Under the pieces are notes generated by a model that saw nothing but the letters and a program-made list of their open reading frames with translations, was not told the DNA's origin and searched no databases. Made by a program: the position numbers and the translations under genes. From Amorphochlora amoebiformis (lineage: Eukaryota; Cercozoa; Chlorarachniophyceae), in the NCBI GenBank assembly GCA_054601695.1, contig BAAHQB010000021.1, forward strand, positions 558,001-622,000: 64,000 nucleotides of DNA, given 5' to 3'. Numbering within the stretch: the stretch's first letter is position 1; every line of letters begins with the position of its first letter. Below, piece by piece: positions 1 through 64,000 of the stretch.

Positions 1-2016
<2,016 letters not shown>

Positions 2017-2192
2017 TCTCTGCTGTCGTTGGAGACTCACAGGAGTCTCGGGAGACCCGAATTCAACCGGGATCCCGGATAATCCCCGGAGTCCCGGAGT
2101 GGCTGCCGTCTGCGTCCCGAGTTGCTCTACTAACCGGATTTCTCTTGCATTTGAGACTCTGCCGGCTCGAATCTAACAAGAACCGCGTTGAG
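2017..2192. promoter_or_regulatory. Shared divergent promoter region, phosphatase and GrpE genes
   Basis: Only 176 bp separate the ATG of the minus-strand phosphatase (2016) from the ATG of the plus-strand GrpE gene (2193). Both promoters and both 5' leaders must fit here. The stretch is free of TA repeat and of higher GC than its surroundings. I see no clear TATA box; the repeated GGGATCCCGG / CGGAGTCCCGG pieces around 2068-2100 are the only evident motifs. Confidence 0.5.
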
Positions 2193-4637
<2,445 letters not shown>

Positions 4638-5415
4638 CTCGGTCTGTGCAGCTGCAGCGGCCAGTGTAGTTATTAATATCTGACTAATACTGATAATTGT
4701 CATAGTCGGTAGAAGTAAAGTACAAGTATCTAGAGAAACTAGGAGGGTAATGCATGTCTATTCACTAGACTCAATGCTAGCAATGATCACGCTAGACTAT
4801 GGTGATTGTCTGATTGTAGGCTTCAAAAAGTTGCGCTATGTGACAATGTAATCTGTTTGTCTATACTGTCAACAGACCTTGTTAAAATTGTGAATTTTGT
4901 ATCGGGTGATAATGATGGTATATTTTTATTTGAGTGACGTGAAATCGTTGGCACAAGAAATGGTTGTGTCGTTAATACTCGTTATGTTACACTAGTAATA
5001 ATTAAACGTTACAATCATTTAACATTACACTAGTACATGTTAACCGTTAACGACTTGAATTACTAATTACATTAACTAACCGTAACAGTTATAATTCAGA
5101 TAATAAATATTCGCAAATAAATGTGCTACGATTATATATCATATCATGATGTACCATGATCATATATCTAGATTCTAGAATCTACTATATATTATCTATT
5201 ATATATACATAATACATTGCACGATGTATCCAGCAGCCTTGGCATTTTACTCTCGATCAATCCTAGAAATCCGTAGCTGACTAGTACATAGTTTTACGAG
5301 TTTTAATTAATAACGCAAAATACATGTGATATCCGCAGCGGTGCACTTCATTATATGACGATATATCAGTATACACACACACACACATATATGTACATAT
5401 ATATATGTATATATT

Positions 5416-5456
<41 letters not shown>

Positions 5457-5661
5457 TAGTATACACCATTCATGCATACGAGTAAAAGTACACTATCTCG
5501 CCATACTAGTCGCATATCGATTGATTAAGCCTGATCGTGAGGAGAGTATATTTGTTAATTTCACCGAAATTTTTTGACTCAGTGCGTCAGCTGCTAGGCC
5601 ACTAATTTAGTTGTTAGCCTCATCTTGAAGTCAAGTCCCTTAGGTTCTTTAGCTGGCTACC
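4638..5661. other. Convergent intergenic region between the GrpE and NDPK genes
   Basis: Both genes end into this kilobase. It is AT-rich but mostly not simple repeat, apart from a TA tract at about 5390-5455. Short direct repeats of ACACTAGTA/ATTAC type occur near 4985-5090. No open frame with plausible splice sites was found. It presumably holds both 3' UTRs and polyadenylation sites. Confidence 0.6.
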
Positions 5662-12800
<7,139 letters not shown>

Positions 12801-13137
12801 ATTCGGAGGAGGGGGGGGGGATAGTTTGGGTGGTCAAAATCGAAAGCTGCCGTCGTCGGCCGATAAAATAAGAAAGGGTTCAAGGATATCCCTTATCCTT
12901 GGATCACATATCTATATATCTATATATCTCTCCCTTGACATATAAGATGAGATATCAGATATCACTTCTCAGCCGAAAAATTAAAAGATAATTATTCGGC
13001 CGAAGTGCACGATATCGGAAAGCCCATCATCTGGACCATCGACGTCACACATTGCTAGTCTAATCTCGTCTCCGATCTCTCTCGGACCGCGCTCCCCCCC
13101 CCCCTTTCTCCCCGCTTTTCCCTCCCCGACACGTGTC
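12801..13137. promoter_or_regulatory. Divergent promoter region between NDPK and the fucosyltransferase-like gene
   Basis: 337 bp of mostly unique sequence between two start codons facing away from each other. It includes a GGGGGGGGGG run (12811-12820), a CCCCCCCCCC run (13096-13105) and repeated TATCTATATATC near 12908-12930. No standard promoter motif can be assigned with confidence. Confidence 0.45.
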
Positions 13138-45365
<32,228 letters not shown>

Positions 45366-45417
45366 TTTATATATATGTATGTATGTATATGTATGTATGT
45401 ATATATATATATATATA

Positions 45418-45466
<49 letters not shown>

Positions 45467-45487
45467 CATACATGTATATATATATAC

Positions 45488-45537
<50 letters not shown>

Positions 45538-45689
45538 ATATAGCATTACACATATAAATATATAACATACTCACATATAAAAAGATAAACCTATATAACA
45601 AACTTACATATAACAAAGGTATACTCATATATAACATTCTTACATATAAATAGGTAAACTACTGGACAGGACTGGACGGTATCTCTAAA

Positions 45690-46061
45690 ACCCTAACCCT
45701 AACCCTAACCCTAACCCTAACCCTAACCCTAACCCTAACCCTAGCCCTATCCCTAACCCTAACCGTAACCATATCTCATCCGACCCTAACGACAACTCGA
45801 ACCATAACTCCAACCCTAACCCTAACCCTAACCCTAACCCTAACCCTAACCCTAACCCTAACCCTAACACTACCCTAACCCTAACTCTAACCCTAACCCT
45901 AACACTAGACACTCACAATCTCCCGAAGTGCGACGAAGGTGTTTTATATTATATATGTACATGTATATATATATATATATATGTAAATGTATATATATAT
46001 ATATATGTATGTATATATATATATATATATATTATGTGTATATATATGTGAAAATATACAC

Positions 46062-46115
<54 letters not shown>

Positions 46116-47000
46116 ATATACACATATATATATGTATATATATACACATATATATATATAAATACATATATAAATATATTATATATATATATATATATAC
46201 ATACATATATGTTTGTATATATATACGTATATATGTGCCTGTATATGTATAAATGTATAGATACATACATATATTATGTATATTTATATGTATCTAGATG
46301 TGTGATTCATAGCTATGTGACATATATACCTTAAAAAATCATAATTATACTGAAACGCACAATATGGCTTCGAAAACGATAATATTCCTTTTAAATATAT
46401 AGATATCTAATCAATATTCTCATTAATATATGACAAATATACCTAAAAAAATTCATAATTATCCTGAAACGTTCGTATGGCTTAGACAACGAAGATATTT
46501 GTGTTAAATATATATATATATATAGATATCTAATCAATATTCTCATTAATATGTGACAAATATACCTAAAACATCATAATTATCCTGTTCGTATGGCTTA
46601 GATTAATATTTGACATAATACCTAAAAAACATCATAATTATCCTGAAACATTCGTATGGCTTAGACAACGAAGATATCCGCTTATTGGGTCACACACAGA
46701 CAGCGAAGGGTAAATCCTAACCCTATCCGCAACCCTAACCCTAACCCTAACTCTTCTCCTAGCCCTAATTCTAACCCTAACCCTAACACACAGACAGGGA
46801 AAGCTAAAACTTTAATATTAGCACTAACCTTAGCCCTAACATCCCAACCATGACCCATACAAATCGTTAGATACTCTAACCCTAACCCTAACCCTAACCC
46901 TAGCGCTAACCCTAATCGTAACCCGAACCCCTAACCTTAAACCTAACCCTAACCTGACCCTAACCCTGACCCTAACCCTAACCCCCCCCTGACAGAGTTA
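45690..47000 (+). repeat. CCCTAA blocks and a ~145-bp tandem repeat, with two possible exons
   Basis: CCCTAA runs at 45690-45905 and 46715-46985. Possible exon 45909-45938 ([10 protein letters not shown], acceptor aacactag, donor AAG|GTGTTT). From 46300 to 46690 a unit containing TGACAAATATACCTAAAA, ATCATAATTATCCTGAAAC and GTATGGCTTAGACAACGAAG is repeated about four times. The last copy runs into a possible 45-nt exon (46665-46709, donor AGG|GTAAAT) that is open in all three frames. A piece of its 3' end recurs at 46785-46801. Confidence 0.65.
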
Positions 47001-47029
47001 TCACAAGACATGCAAAACAATGTGTATTT

Positions 47030-47335
47030 CACCAACACTCTCAAAAGAAAGATACATTTGGACGCTTTCAGTTATTTTTCCCAACATCTCTTTGGAGACG
47101 CTTTCAGCTGTTTTGCCTTAATTACGGATTTGCAGCTATTTTCCCCAAGAATCTGCTCGGACGCTTTCAGCTATTTTTTCCAGCTATTTTGCCCTAAATT
47201 ACCTATTTTCAGCTAATTTTCCCAAAAATCCGTTTGGACGCTTTTCAGCTATTTTGCCCTAAATCACGGATTTTCAGCTATTTTTCCCAAAAAAACTTTC
47301 TGGACGCTTTCAGTTTTTTTTTGCCCTAAATGACG
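47030..47335 (+). repeat. ~65-bp minisatellite (GGACGCTTTCAGCTATTTT...)
   Basis: Four to five imperfect copies of a unit containing GGACGCTTTCAG, CTATTTTGCCCTAAAT, ACGGATTTTCAGC and TATTTTTCCCAAAAA. It is not open in a consistent frame. The GCCCTAAAT inside each copy may be a trace of telomere repeat. Confidence 0.85.
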
Positions 47336-47339
47336 GAAG

Positions 47340-63766
<16,427 letters not shown>

Positions 63767-64000
63767 GTAACCCTAACCGTAACCCTAACCCTAACCCTAA
63801 CCCTAACCCTAACTCCAACCCTAACCCTAACTCTAACCCTAACCCAAACCCTAACCCTGTTATCCATAGAACACTATAGCCCCACTCTGTGGAGGAGTCA
63901 ATGGTCCTCGGACTAAGACATGCTGAATAATCTGATCCTAACCCTAACCCTAACCCTTACCCTAACCCTAACCCTAACCCTAACCCTAACCCTAACCCTA
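63767..64000 (+). repeat. CCCTAA block with one telomere-associated unit, at the window edge
   Basis: It starts with the donor GTAACCCTAACC. The unit at 63862-63940 includes CATAGAACACTATAGCCCCA, CTCTGTGGAGGAGTCAATGG and TCCTCGGACTAAGACATGCT. It looks like the other interstitial blocks, not a chromosome end, since the host gene is still open. Confidence 0.88.

Noticed and set aside
2017-2040. Upstream GTG start for the phosphatase
   Set aside because: Eukaryotic initiation at GTG is improbable, and the ATG at 2016 begins a clean signal peptide.
63767-64000. A true chromosome end at the right edge
   Set aside because: The block resembles the other interstitial blocks, begins at an exon donor of an unfinished gene and contains a unit also found mid-window.

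Overview
The window is nuclear DNA from an intron-rich unicellular eukaryote, most likely a protist or alga. It is not prokaryotic: every recognisable protein is broken into exons of about 17 to 360 nt with GT-AG borders, and the space between is simple repeat. The repeats are (TA)n microsatellite almost everywhere, about twenty interstitial blocks of CCCTAA/TTAGGG telomere-type repeat, and several CT-rich or GA-rich tracts. Two proteins (a low-molecular-weight tyrosine phosphatase and a nucleoside diphosphate kinase) start with a signal peptide followed by a basic, Ser-rich stretch. That would fit a complex-plastid alga, but the species cannot be fixed from the sequence. Nearly all long open reading frames here are translations of the repeats (poly-YI, poly-PN, poly-SL) and are not genes. 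I rebuilt the genes by joining short exons whose splice phases agree.

Layout. 1-2016 (-): 5' part of a low-molecular-weight protein tyrosine phosphatase, running off the left edge. 2193-4637 (+): complete GrpE-type co-chaperone, four exons, divergent from the phosphatase. 5662-12800 (-): complete nucleoside diphosphate kinase, ten exons, 233 residues. 13138 to at least 44417 (+): a giant gene for a type II membrane protein with a fucosyltransferase-like catalytic domain (HxRRGD motif); about thirty exons were found and the 3' end is unresolved. 49320-63766 (+): an EGF-like domain joined to a glycoside-hydrolase-43/32-like beta-propeller protein; its start was not found and it continues past the right edge. 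Antisense within an intron of the last gene is a C2H2 zinc-finger fragment (53169-53326).

The striking feature is how the introns are built. Many run from donor to acceptor in (TA)n or (CCCTAA)n, with the GT or AG sitting at the edge of the repeat. Many TA introns also hold ladders of 2 to 9 copies of the neighbouring exon, or of just its 5' half (upstream) or 3' half (downstream), usually with the splice site still attached. The clearest case is 43757-45365, where one 81-nt exon has six copies of its 5' half upstream and eight copies of its 3' half downstream. A ~75-bp unit recurs only inside telomere-repeat blocks, and a SINE-like element with tRNA-type A/B boxes occurs at least four times.

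The five genes do not form a pathway. They are housekeeping or secretory-system genes sharing one stretch of repeat-inflated DNA.
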